NCBI GenBank assembly: GCA_021604265.1
Contig: BQIY01000184.1
Location: forward strand, 1 to 5,552
DNA: 5,552 bases
Origin: Nitrospirales bacterium
GTDB taxonomy: Bacteria > Nitrospirota > Nitrospiria > Nitrospirales > UBA8639
Direction of reading: 5' to 3'
Shown here: positions 1 to 5,552 of the stretch, piece after piece
How positions within the stretch are numbered: position 1 is the first letter of the stretch
Layout of the letters: each line of letters starts with the position of its first letter
The notes under the pieces: model-generated
Told to the model about the DNA's origin: nothing
Seen by the model: only the letters and a program-made list of their open reading frames with translations
Database searches by the model: none
Position numbers and translations under genes: made by a program

Positions 1-17
1 CACCATAGCAGCCTCTT
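1..17 (-). promoter_or_regulatory. Candidate ribosome-binding site and ATG of the next minus-strand gene
   Basis: Reading the minus strand, AAGAGG (positions 17-12) is followed after five bases by ATG (6-4) and then GTG (3-1) at the window edge. The spacing is right for a Shine-Dalgarno site, and a further co-directional gene after queA would fit the operon layout. Only two codons lie in the window, so the product cannot be named. An alternative is a TTG at 77-75 preceded by AGGAG, whose reading frame stays open to the edge for about 25 codons. I recognise no family in that short stretch. Confidence 0.3.
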
Positions 18-31
18 GACTACGACGGTCG

Positions 32-53
32 GAAGCGCTTCGGCGCGCAAGCG
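32..53. repeat. Short palindrome and overlapping inverted repeat downstream of queA
   Basis: Positions 32-41 form a perfect 10-base palindrome (gaagcgcttc). The same bases provide one arm (cgctt, 36-40) of a second inverted repeat whose other arm is aagcg at 49-53, with an eight-base GC-rich loop. The two structures are mutually exclusive. No T-run follows on either strand, so neither looks like an intrinsic terminator. It could be a protein-binding site or a leader structure for a gene starting near the left edge, but at this length chance is also plausible. Confidence 0.25.
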
Positions 54-80
54 TGAATCGTATCTCGTAAAAACCAATTT

Positions 81-113
81 AAAAACGTCTCCTGCGAGCA
101 ACAAGCGACGCTA
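81..113 (-). terminator. Weak terminator-like stem with T-run at the end of queA
   Basis: On the minus strand AGCGTC (112-107, starting inside the queA stop codon) can pair with GACGTT (89-84), with one G-U pair. A run of five Ts lies at 85-81. The loop is long (17 bases), although a small CTC/GAG helix may form within it by competing for one stem base. The T-run is partly used in the stem and is then interrupted by AAA. This would be a weak or leaky terminator at best, and the gene order suggests that transcription may continue. Confidence 0.25.
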
Positions 114-1130
114 CTGAATAAGCATCGCATCACCATAGCTGTAAAAGCGATACCGCTCTTTCACAGCATATGCATAAGCCGTTCGTGATTGCTCTAACCC
201 GGCAAAGGCGGCGATCAACATGAGGAGAGTGGTCCCCGGCAAATGAAAATTGGTCATCAGGGCATCAACCACTTGGAACCGATAACCGGGCGTCACAAAC
301 AAATTGGTCTGTCCTTCCTGAGCACAAACATTTCCCTCTGTATCAACTGCCGACTCTAAACTCCTCGTTACCGTCGTTCCCACAGCCACAACCCGTCCAC
401 CAAATTGCCTTACACGGGCAATCGCCTGAGCAGTGGCTTCCGGTATGCAGAACCACTCAGGTTCCATGCGATGTTCCTCAACCTTTGATACGGTCACGGG
501 CCGAAATGTCCCCGCCCCGACATGCAGCGTAATATGCGCCACGTGAATATCTTTCTCTGTTAAGGCCGTGAGCAATTGCGGCGTAAAATGCAAGCCTGCC
601 GTGGGAGCCGCAATCGCTCCCTCTGTTTGCGCAAACATGGTCTGATAATCTTCCCGATCATCATCCGTCGGTTGACGTTTGATATAGGGCGGCAGCGGCA
701 TCTGGCCAACATGCTGTAACAACTCACGTCCCGATAGAGAACTCTTAATCGACACAACGGTTCGATCCTGACTCCGCTCCTCAACAACGGCCTCAGCATC
801 TCCTTCTAGACGAATCCGTTGACCAACATGCACTTTGCCTTTTAACAAGACTTCCCATTGATCGAGCCCCAACGACCGAAGCACCAGCAACTCGACTTTT
901 CCGCCGCTTGGCAGCTTGGTGCCGAATACGCGAGCGGGAATCACACGCGTATCATTGACCACCACTAAGTCGCCAGACTGCAACAAATTAGGAAGATCAA
1001 AAATATGCGCGTCGCAGCATGGCCCCTGCCCTTTCGGAACGGCTAACAACTTTGCATGATCACGAGGACGAACCGGATGGGAAGCAATCAGGGACGGATC
1101 GAATGGGAATTGAAAGTCAGTAAGCTGCAT
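111..1130 (-). CDS. queA: S-adenosylmethionine:tRNA ribosyltransferase-isomerase QueA
   Basis: QueA transfers and isomerises the ribosyl part of S-adenosylmethionine onto 7-aminomethyl-7-deazaguanine at the wobble position of GUN-anticodon tRNAs. This gives epoxyqueuosine, the penultimate step of queuosine synthesis, in the cytoplasm. The 339-residue product is of usual family length. Family motifs in order (numbered from the ATG at 1130) are NDTRVIPAR (59-67), PLPPYI (145-150), GAIAAPTAGLHF (171-182), LHVGAGTFRPV (202-212), VGTTVTRSLES (250-260), TNFHLPGTTLLML (293-305) and YRFYSYGDAML (327-337). I chose ATG 1130 because MQLTDFQFPFDPSLIA aligns with the normal QueA N terminus. An in-frame TTG at 1142 would add four residues that the family lacks. 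The gene begins 23 bases after the spoIID-like gene and ends in TAG. Neither start has a strong Shine-Dalgarno site, so it is probably translated as part of the polycistronic message. Confidence 0.97.
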   Translation of the reverse strand: MQLTDFQFPFDPSLIASHPVRPRDHAKLLAVPKGQGPCCDAHIFDLPNLLQSGDLVVVNDTRVIPARVFGTKLPSGGKVELLVLRSLGLDQWEVLLKGKVHVGQRIRLEGDAEAVVEERSQDRTVVSIKSSLSGRELLQHVGQMPLPPYIKRQPTDDDREDYQTMFAQTEGAIAAPTAGLHFTPQLLTALTEKDIHVAHITLHVGAGTFRPVTVSKVEEHRMEPEWFCIPEATAQAIARVRQFGGRVVAVGTTVTRSLESAVDTEGNVCAQEGQTNLFVTPGYRFQVVDALMTNFHLPGTTLLMLIAAFAGLEQSRTAYAYAVKERYRFYSYGDAMLIQ

Positions 1131-1153
1131 AGGCTCAAGCAACGTACCAACAG

Positions 1154-2407
1154 TTAATGAAGGACAGGAGGAGACAAGTTTACTTGGGACAGAGCTAACA
1201 ACTCTGTTCCCGGATAATAATATCGCACAATGGCTTCATGCGAATACCCTAATTCAGCCATTTCTTTCATACCCCACTGACACAACCCCACACCATGCCC
1301 AGAACCTTTTCCCACTAAAATAAGTTCCCGGCCCATATGTTCAATCTGAAATTGTGTACTGAGAATCGTGGAATATCCGGCGACACGACGAAAATCTTGT
1401 CCGCGAAGAATCAGTTGACCATGAGAATGCAAGATACGGATTTGGTCAATTCTTCCAGACGGCGTCCGGCTGAACGGAGTAATGGTGGCAATGGTGCCAA
1501 CTGAATAGTCGAGTTGTTGAAACTGACGTTCTAACGTTTCCAACGAAACCGCCACCCGCCAACGATACCGAGGAGACAAGTCATCGAATGGACATTCCAC
1601 GCCTTTCAAATAGGGCACATCCACATCCCACACATACGAGGCATCTTCGGTGGGACCTGCCGCCGTCGATGAGTAGGCCGCAAGAATGGGATGGCGATCA
1701 TAGGTAATCACTTGACCTCTTGTACTTCGGATCGCAGCTTCAACCTTCGCATTCACCTGGCCTTGCCCCCGGAAGACTTGGTCTTGAACACTTGAGACCA
1801 CATCATAGGGTTGCTGCTGATTCATCATTTTTTTATATAAGACATAGGTTCGTGCCGCAACAGCTTGCGCTTTCAACGCCTCAGCATGCCAACTCGTGTT
1901 AATTTCACCAGTCACGACCCCGGCGACATACGTTTCAACATCGACTTGGTTAACAACGAGAAGGTTTGCTTGACGCCGTTGGATTTCTACGCGGCCGTTC
2001 AAGACCCATTGACGAGTGGTGTTTCCAGTGCCGGGCTTGGACGACTGAACAGAAAGTCTCAAGTCGCCTTTCGACGTTCGAACAAATATCTTCTGAAATG
2101 CGAGTGGACGTCCATTAATGTTTAACCCTCGTCGTTCTGACTTGACGACCAAAGATTTGGATTCAACGACACGTGGACCAGATGGGAACCGAAGTGTAAT
2201 GGGATGGGAGGATGAGATCACCACACGTGTGGCGTTGTCAGCCAATGCTACACGAATGTTTTCGGAGGCAACGCTTGACGTTGGCCAAATAGTGCAGATG
2301 GCGCAGATACATCCAATGGTCCATGCCTCAAGACCAATCAGATGTTTTTTCAAACCTAAACCACGCGTCTCATCATTCACCCCTTTTACCCTCACCGATT
2401 GCGACAT
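1154..2407 (-). CDS. SpoIID/LytB-domain protein, predicted exported peptidoglycan lytic enzyme
   Basis: This 417-residue protein has a hydrophobic stretch at about 22-42 followed by a likely signal-peptidase site near residues 45-48 (SSVAS), so it is predicted to be exported. A less conserved region (about 49-135) precedes the SpoIID/LytB core: VDVETYVAGVVTGEI (155-169), EALKAQAVAARTYVL (176-190), STAAGPTEDASYVW (247-260), VPYLKGVECPFDD (264-276) and the C-terminal GSGHGVGLCQWGMKEMA (368-384) with YYYPGTEL (396-403). In studied SpoIID enzymes a Glu in the GE motif acts in cleavage of glycan strands; the equivalent here is Glu168. The gene overlaps the DUF2905 stop by one base (TAATG), which suggests translational coupling. 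The 20-residue leader before the hydrophobic stretch is long. A GTG at 2380-2378, with GGTGAGG a few bases upstream, is a reasonable alternative start. Nothing in the window indicates sporulation, so a general cell-wall role is more likely. Confidence 0.9.
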   Translation of the reverse strand: MSQSVRVKGVNDETRGLGLKKHLIGLEAWTIGCICAICTIWPTSSVASENIRVALADNATRVVISSSHPITLRFPSGPRVVESKSLVVKSERRGLNINGRPLAFQKIFVRTSKGDLRLSVQSSKPGTGNTTRQWVLNGRVEIQRRQANLLVVNQVDVETYVAGVVTGEINTSWHAEALKAQAVAARTYVLYKKMMNQQQPYDVVSSVQDQVFRGQGQVNAKVEAAIRSTRGQVITYDRHPILAAYSSTAAGPTEDASYVWDVDVPYLKGVECPFDDLSPRYRWRVAVSLETLERQFQQLDYSVGTIATITPFSRTPSGRIDQIRILHSHGQLILRGQDFRRVAGYSTILSTQFQIEHMGRELILVGKGSGHGVGLCQWGMKEMAELGYSHEAIVRYYYPGTELLALSQVNLSPPVLH

Positions 2408-2643
2408 TAACGTTTCATAAAAAGATACACAAGAAAGCTGCCGACCACACTAATCAACACACTCGTCGCAAGCGGAAAGTAAAAGGTAAAATTTTCACGT
2501 TTAACGAGAATATCACCAGGTAATCGTCCAAACCAACTACTTCCGGCTAGAGGCCACTTGCTCAGTAGAATGAACAGCACCCCAAGAGCCGCGATCGACA
2601 GCCCCATCAGCACCAGTAGTTTTCCTAGTCCACTGAAATCCAT
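2407..2643 (-). CDS. DUF2905 family small membrane protein
   Basis: This 78-residue protein has two predicted membrane helices, at about residues 7-28 and 54-76. A short polar connection between them carries the family signature GRLPGDI (39-45) followed by FTFYFPLATSVLISV (52-66). This pattern, and the length, match the DUF2905 family, whose function is not established. The ATG at 2643 lies nine bases after the asd stop codon. GGTGAGAG, which overlaps that stop, can serve as the ribosome-binding site. The stop TAA shares one base with the ATG of the spoIID-like gene, so the two are probably translationally coupled. An envelope role shared with the downstream exported protein is possible but is inferred only from gene order. 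Confidence 0.88.
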   Translation of the reverse strand: MDFSGLGKLLVLMGLSIAALGVLFILLSKWPLAGSSWFGRLPGDILVKRENFTFYFPLATSVLISVVGSFLVYLFMKR

Positions 2644-2652
2644 ACGCGTCTC

Positions 2653-3663
2653 TCACCGAATGAGTTCCTCGGCAATCTGTACGGCATTTAACGCGGCTCC
2701 CTTTCGAAGATTGTCGGCGACTACCCATAAATTCAATCCATTGGCGATCGACTCATCTTCCCGCACACGCCCCACATAGACCGCATCAGTTCCTGCCACA
2801 TCTTTTTGCAGTGGATAGATCTGATGCGAAGGATCGTCATAGACTTGAACGCCCGGGGCTTCAGACAGAATCGCCCGTGCTTCATTGGCCGTTAATTGCC
2901 CCTTGGTTTCAATATTGATCGACTCCGCATGACTGACAAACACCGGCACCCGTACCGTGGTCGCGGTCACTTGAAGCATCGCATCTTCCATAATCTTTTG
3001 TGTCTCATGGACCATTTTCATTTCTTCTTTGGTGTAACCAGACGGCAAAAATTCATCAATGTGAGGAAGACAATTAAACGCAATATGATGGGGATACACT
3101 GCTGACTTGGGTTCCTGTAAACTCATAAGTTTGCGAGATTGGTCAGCCAGTTCTTCCATGGCATCCTTGCCCGTACCCGAAACAGACTGAAAGGTCGTCA
3201 CGACCACCCGTTTAATGCACACCGCTTTATGCAACGGCTGCAGGGCCACCACCATCTGAATCGTCGAACAATTAGGATTGGCAATGATTCCATTATGCCA
3301 CTCAAGCGCATGAGCATTGACTTCCGGAACCACCAGAGGAACCTGCGGATCCATACGCCAAGCCGAACTATTATCCACCACGATCGCTCCAGCGTCGACG
3401 GCCAGAGGCGCAAATTCCTTGCTCGTGTCCGCGCCGGCAGAAAAGAGGGCAATATCAATTCCTGTGAAGGAATCTTTTTCTAAAAGTTTGACCGTGAGGT
3501 CTTCACCATGAAATGAGACACTTTCACCAGCCGAACGTGCTGAAGCCAAGGGAAGCACCTGATCAACCGGAAATTTCCGCTCTTCAAGAATACGAAGCAT
3601 TTCGGTACCCACCGCTCCAGTAGCTCCGACAACTGCGACGTGATAGGCAGACTTTTTTTTCAT
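2653..3663 (-). CDS. asd: Aspartate-semialdehyde dehydrogenase
   Basis: Asd reduces aspartyl phosphate to aspartate semialdehyde with NADPH. This is the branch-point step of the aspartate pathway that leads to lysine/diaminopimelate, threonine and methionine. The 336-residue product is of normal length. It shows the N-terminal nucleotide-binding loop VVGATGAVGTEML (11-23), SARSAG (41-46), FSAGADTSKEFAP (74-86), the catalytic cysteine in NPNCST (Cys132), FQSVSGTGK (158-166), the probable catalytic base His245 in VFVSHAESI (241-249), and the conserved end NLWVVADNLRKGAALNA (311-327). ATG 3663 is the only start that puts the Gly-rich loop at its usual position. The codons after it form a run of eight As (MKKK). 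The Shine-Dalgarno site is weak. A 246-base gap separates it from the NHL gene upstream, so it may head its own transcript. Downstream, DUF2905 follows after nine bases. Confidence 0.97.
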   Translation of the reverse strand: MKKKSAYHVAVVGATGAVGTEMLRILEERKFPVDQVLPLASARSAGESVSFHGEDLTVKLLEKDSFTGIDIALFSAGADTSKEFAPLAVDAGAIVVDNSSAWRMDPQVPLVVPEVNAHALEWHNGIIANPNCSTIQMVVALQPLHKAVCIKRVVVTTFQSVSGTGKDAMEELADQSRKLMSLQEPKSAVYPHHIAFNCLPHIDEFLPSGYTKEEMKMVHETQKIMEDAMLQVTATTVRVPVFVSHAESINIETKGQLTANEARAILSEAPGVQVYDDPSHQIYPLQKDVAGTDAVYVGRVREDESIANGLNLWVVADNLRKGAALNAVQIAEELIR

Positions 3664-3909
3664 AAACCATTTATCTTTCTAGCCGTTGAGTGACATGGCT
3701 ACGCCCCGCAAACGACGGAAATCTCAAAATCTATTTTAAATTTAATATGTTATCCTACTTTCATTATTCAAAAACAAGCCAAACAGCGGAAAGACTGAAG
3801 GAGTAATCACAAAAGTAGACATCACCAACAGCTCAAACCTTTGCGCACAACCTATGTTATGGAAAAAGAAACCCGTTGTACTCTCATGAAATTATTCCGT
3901 GAATCATGC
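3664..3909. other. Intergenic region between the NHL-repeat gene and asd
   Basis: These 246 bases hold no convincing gene. They are visibly more AT-rich than the flanking genes, especially at 3730-3775. On the minus strand there is a 26-codon open frame (3742-3822) that starts with ATG but has no good ribosome-binding site, and I do not call it. I recognise no riboswitch or leader attenuator: no Lys, Thr or Met codon run is present. The right end carries a stem-loop that overlaps the NHL stop codon, and the centre carries the candidate asd promoter. The gap is therefore best read as a boundary between two transcription units. Confidence 0.6.
3733..3771 (-). promoter_or_regulatory. Candidate promoter region for asd and downstream genes
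   Basis: This is an AT-rich block in the gap upstream of asd. On the minus strand TTGAAT (3771-3766) stands 18 bases before TATTAA (3747-3742), a 4-of-6 match to the -10 consensus. TAAAAT (3738-3733) is a better -10 match but lacks a clear -35 partner. Either would give a leader of about 65-75 bases before the asd ATG. The positioning makes sense for a unit starting at asd, but the match is modest and AT-rich DNA gives such matches by chance. Confidence 0.3.
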
Positions 3910-3921
3910 TTACACGGCAAT
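3894..3921 (-). terminator. Stem-loop at the end of the NHL gene, possible weak terminator
   Basis: The arms attccgtg (3894-3901) and cacggcaat (3913-3921) pair over eight bases with one bulged base, leaving an 11-base loop that contains the NHL stop codon. On the minus strand the stem is followed by AATTTCATG, which is not a proper T-run. As an intrinsic terminator it is therefore weak. It might instead stabilise the 3' end of the leuB-NHL message. Its position right at the end of the gene and before the 246-base gap supports a role at a transcript boundary. Confidence 0.35.
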
Positions 3922-5118
3922 CAAACGAATTCGATGATTAAATGTATCCGCAATGGCGATATTCCCAACCTGATCCACTGCAACACCAAAAGGGAAATTA
4001 AGGCTGCTTTTTTGAGGCAGATCGCCATCACCCGAAAATTGAGCTACTCCCGCCCCAGCCACGACCATCATCGTGTTTTCAACAGGATTCCACTTTCTGA
4101 GCAAGTGGTTATCAGAATCCGTAATGAATAAATGGCCATTCTGATCAAAGGCTATGCCGTAGGGTCTGGCCACAGACAGTTCACCTCCATTGACTCCAGG
4201 CTGATAACTAAAGGCCTGGCCATTCCCCAGAACGGTTTCAATGCCCCCCGACTCCAGGTTCACCTTGCGAATTCGATTGTTAAACGTATCGGCAATCAAT
4301 AAATTCCCATCGGTATCTAACGCTAACCCGCTCGGCCCGGCGAGACCAGATTCAATTGCCGGCATGTCATCACCGTTATAGGTCGCCTCTCCCATGCCGG
4401 CAACAGTCGTGATCATTCCGGTTGTCGTATCAATCATACGGACACGATTATTGCTCTGATCGGCAACAAACAGCCGGCCTTTCCCATCAATCACCAATGC
4501 CACAGGTTCGTTCAGGGTGGCGGCTTGAGAAGGTCCGTCATCGCCCGTCCATTTGGCTCGCCCTGTTCCCGCAATCGTTTGAATTTTTCCGGTCGCTGGA
4601 TCAACTTTTCGAATACGATGGTTCAAGGTGTCAGCAATATACATGACCCCTGTCTCATCAATAGCAATTCCTGAAGGAAAGTTGAGCTTGGCCTCTGACG
4701 CCGGTCCGCCATCGCCATCAAAACGTGTTTCCGTTGGTGCTTTCCCTCCCCAATATCGGACTGTCCCACTGAGATCCGGGGTATGCTCATACGCGCCAGC
4801 CGGATTATCAGCTAAATCAGCCAACAGATCTTCAGGTTCAGCCGTTGTCTCGGCTGCGACAGACTCAGGTTCGACCGTGGCTTGCTGACATTCACGCACA
4901 TCTCCTGCAATCGTAAAAATGAGACCGTTCTTGCGATCAATTTTCCGAATCACATGATTTTCAGAATCAATCACATAGAGATTACCAAGGTGATCAAAGG
5001 CCACATTTTTCGGTTCATTGACGGACGCCTTGGTCGATGCGCCTCCGTCACCTGTCCCACCTGGTTCACCAACTCCAGCAATCGTTCCAATGTGTCCAGA
5101 TTGTATGGAATCAATCAT
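3910..5118 (-). CDS. NHL-repeat six-bladed beta-propeller protein, predicted cytoplasmic
   Basis: This 402-residue protein is nearly all NHL repeats. The units begin at about residues 34, 146, 203, 260, 317 and 374, each with a pattern like P.G.A.D..GN.Y.AD..N.RIRK. Most end in a TIAG-type strand. The last unit (374-402) stops after NHRIRLIAV without that strand, while the N terminus supplies one (HIGTIAG, 9-15), so N and C termini probably close one blade. Loops of the GDGG type (23-26, 135-138, 192-195, 249-252, 363-366) join most blades. Residues about 73-133 form an acidic, Ala/Glu-rich insertion after blade 1, containing the only cysteine (Cys77). There is no signal peptide, and an in-frame TAG at 5133-5131 rules out a longer N terminus. 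The ATG lies one base after the leuB stop, with AGGGCGG upstream. The fold usually binds proteins or other ligands, and some members are enzymes. No catalytic motif is evident and I cannot assign a function. Confidence 0.92.
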   Translation of the reverse strand: MIDSIQSGHIGTIAGVGEPGGTGDGGASTKASVNEPKNVAFDHLGNLYVIDSENHVIRKIDRKNGLIFTIAGDVRECQQATVEPESVAAETTAEPEDLLADLADNPAGAYEHTPDLSGTVRYWGGKAPTETRFDGDGGPASEAKLNFPSGIAIDETGVMYIADTLNHRIRKVDPATGKIQTIAGTGRAKWTGDDGPSQAATLNEPVALVIDGKGRLFVADQSNNRVRMIDTTTGMITTVAGMGEATYNGDDMPAIESGLAGPSGLALDTDGNLLIADTFNNRIRKVNLESGGIETVLGNGQAFSYQPGVNGGELSVARPYGIAFDQNGHLFITDSDNHLLRKWNPVENTMMVVAGAGVAQFSGDGDLPQKSSLNFPFGVAVDQVGNIAIADTFNHRIRLIAV

Positions 5119-5119
5119 C

Positions 5120-5552
5120 TTATAACCGCCCTAAGTTCTGAAGAATGGTCTCGCCCATTTCCTTCGTTCCCAAAAGCGTTGTACCCGCACCTTCAATATC
5201 TTTCGTGCGAAAGCCTTGATCGAGCGTCATCTGAATCGCCTCCTCAATCAGTTCAGACTCTTTGGAAAGATCAAAGGAATAATTCAACATCATGGCTAAA
5301 GATGCAATGGTTCCGATCGGGTTGGCCATATTCTTCCCGGCAATATCTGGTGCGCTGCCATGTATCGGTTCGAACATCCCCACAGTCGAGCCAATACTGG
5401 CTGAAGGCAGCATGCCAATGGACCCGGTAAGCATCGCCGCTTCATCACTGAGAATATCACCAAACAGATTCGTGGTGACGATCACATCAAACTGCTTCGG
5501 ATTTCGCACAAGCTGCATCGCACAATTGTCAACGTACATGTGGCGGAGTTCC
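5120..5552 (-). CDS. leuB: 3-isopropylmalate dehydrogenase, C-terminal part (5' end outside window)
   Basis: LeuB oxidatively decarboxylates 3-isopropylmalate to 2-oxoisocaproate with NAD+, the third step of leucine synthesis, in the cytoplasm. The last 143 complete codons are present, about 40% of the usual length of around 360 residues. The frame is open through the right edge, so the ATG at 5539 is internal. Counting from the first complete codon in the window, the conserved metal-binding aspartates are in YVDN (Asp8) and in [14 protein letters not shown] (Asp32, Asp36). The NAD-binding segment [18 protein letters not shown] spans 61-78. The C terminus [15 protein letters not shown] is typical of LeuB rather than of isocitrate or tartrate dehydrogenases, which share the fold. 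The catalytic lysine lies upstream of the window. The stop TAA is one base before the NHL gene, so the two are almost certainly co-transcribed. Confidence 0.97.
   Translation of the reverse strand, partial: ELRHMYVDNCAMQLVRNPKQFDVIVTTNLFGDILSDEAAMLTGSIGMLPSASIGSTVGMFEPIHGSAPDIAGKNMANPIGTIASLAMMLNYSFDLSKESELIEEAIQMTLDQGFRTKDIEGAGTTLLGTKEMGETILQNLGRL

Noticed and set aside
1131..1142. TTG at 1142 as the queA start, four codons upstream of ATG 1130
   Set aside because: The usual QueA N terminus aligns from the ATG, and the TTG has no supporting ribosome-binding site.
3139..3483. Open frame of 114 codons on the plus strand within asd
   Set aside because: It is fully antisense to conserved asd sequence including the catalytic region; the product is His/Arg-rich and looks like no known family.
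3664..3732. Possible riboswitch or attenuator in the asd leader
   Set aside because: Only short, imperfect pairings (for example CCGT with ACGG) are visible. I could not recognise a lysine riboswitch core or an anti-terminator/terminator pair.
3798..3803. AAGGAG on the plus strand resembling a strong Shine-Dalgarno site
   Set aside because: No start codon lies at a usable distance; the next ATG is about 50 bases away.
3742..3822. 26-codon minus-strand frame (starting MSTFVITPS) in the gap before asd
   Set aside because: It has no good ribosome-binding site and no Lys, Thr or Met run that would make it an attenuator leader, and it overlaps the candidate promoter. Chance is the simplest explanation.
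3841..4131. Plus-strand open frame of 96 codons starting in the gap and running into the NHL gene
   Set aside because: Most of it is antisense to the last propeller repeats, and no convincing ribosome-binding site precedes its start.
4882..5430. Open frame of 182 codons on the plus strand
   Set aside because: It lies antisense across the NHL gene and leuB, both of which have clear protein-family matches. The translation has no recognisable domain, and its length is explained by codon bias on the opposite strand.
1..5552. Mobile elements, CRISPR arrays, tRNA or rRNA genes, defence systems
   Set aside because: No terminal inverted repeats, transposase, regularly spaced repeats or RNA-gene signatures were seen; the window is filled by six genes on one strand.

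Overview
The window is a stretch of bacterial chromosome in which every supported gene lies on the minus strand. Transcription runs from high to low coordinates: leuB (5' end beyond the right edge), an NHL-repeat beta-propeller gene, asd, a DUF2905 small membrane protein gene, a SpoIID/LytB-domain gene, and queA. Base composition is intermediate and there is no sign of a mobile element, CRISPR array, tRNA or rRNA. leuB close to asd, followed by DUF2905, spoIID-like and queA genes, resembles Nitrospirota (Nitrospira-like) chromosomes as I remember them. That taxonomic guess is low confidence, because no marker gene is present.

Right part (3910-5552): the last 143 codons of leuB (3-isopropylmalate dehydrogenase, leucine synthesis) end one base before the start codon of a 402-residue protein. 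That protein is almost entirely an NHL-type beta-propeller. It has six blade units, no signal peptide, and an acidic insertion of roughly 60-70 residues between blades 1 and 2. It is the least ordinary gene in the window. Its spacing implies that it is co-transcribed with leuB.

Gap (3664-3909): 246 bases without a convincing gene. It starts with a stem-loop that overlaps the end of the NHL gene and contains an AT-rich block that could hold a promoter for the next unit.

Left part (111-3663): asd (aspartate-semialdehyde dehydrogenase), the DUF2905 gene, the spoIID-like gene and queA follow with gaps of 9, -1 and 23 bases, a typical operon layout. LeuB makes leucine precursors. Asd supplies the lysine/diaminopimelate and threonine/methionine branches, and diaminopimelate also feeds peptidoglycan. 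The SpoIID-type protein is predicted to be exported and to act on peptidoglycan. QueA acts in queuosine tRNA modification. This looks like a housekeeping operon of mixed functions rather than one pathway.

The first 110 bases lie downstream of queA. They hold a weak terminator-like structure, a short palindrome, and a possible ribosome-binding site and ATG for a further minus-strand gene that leaves the window at the left edge.
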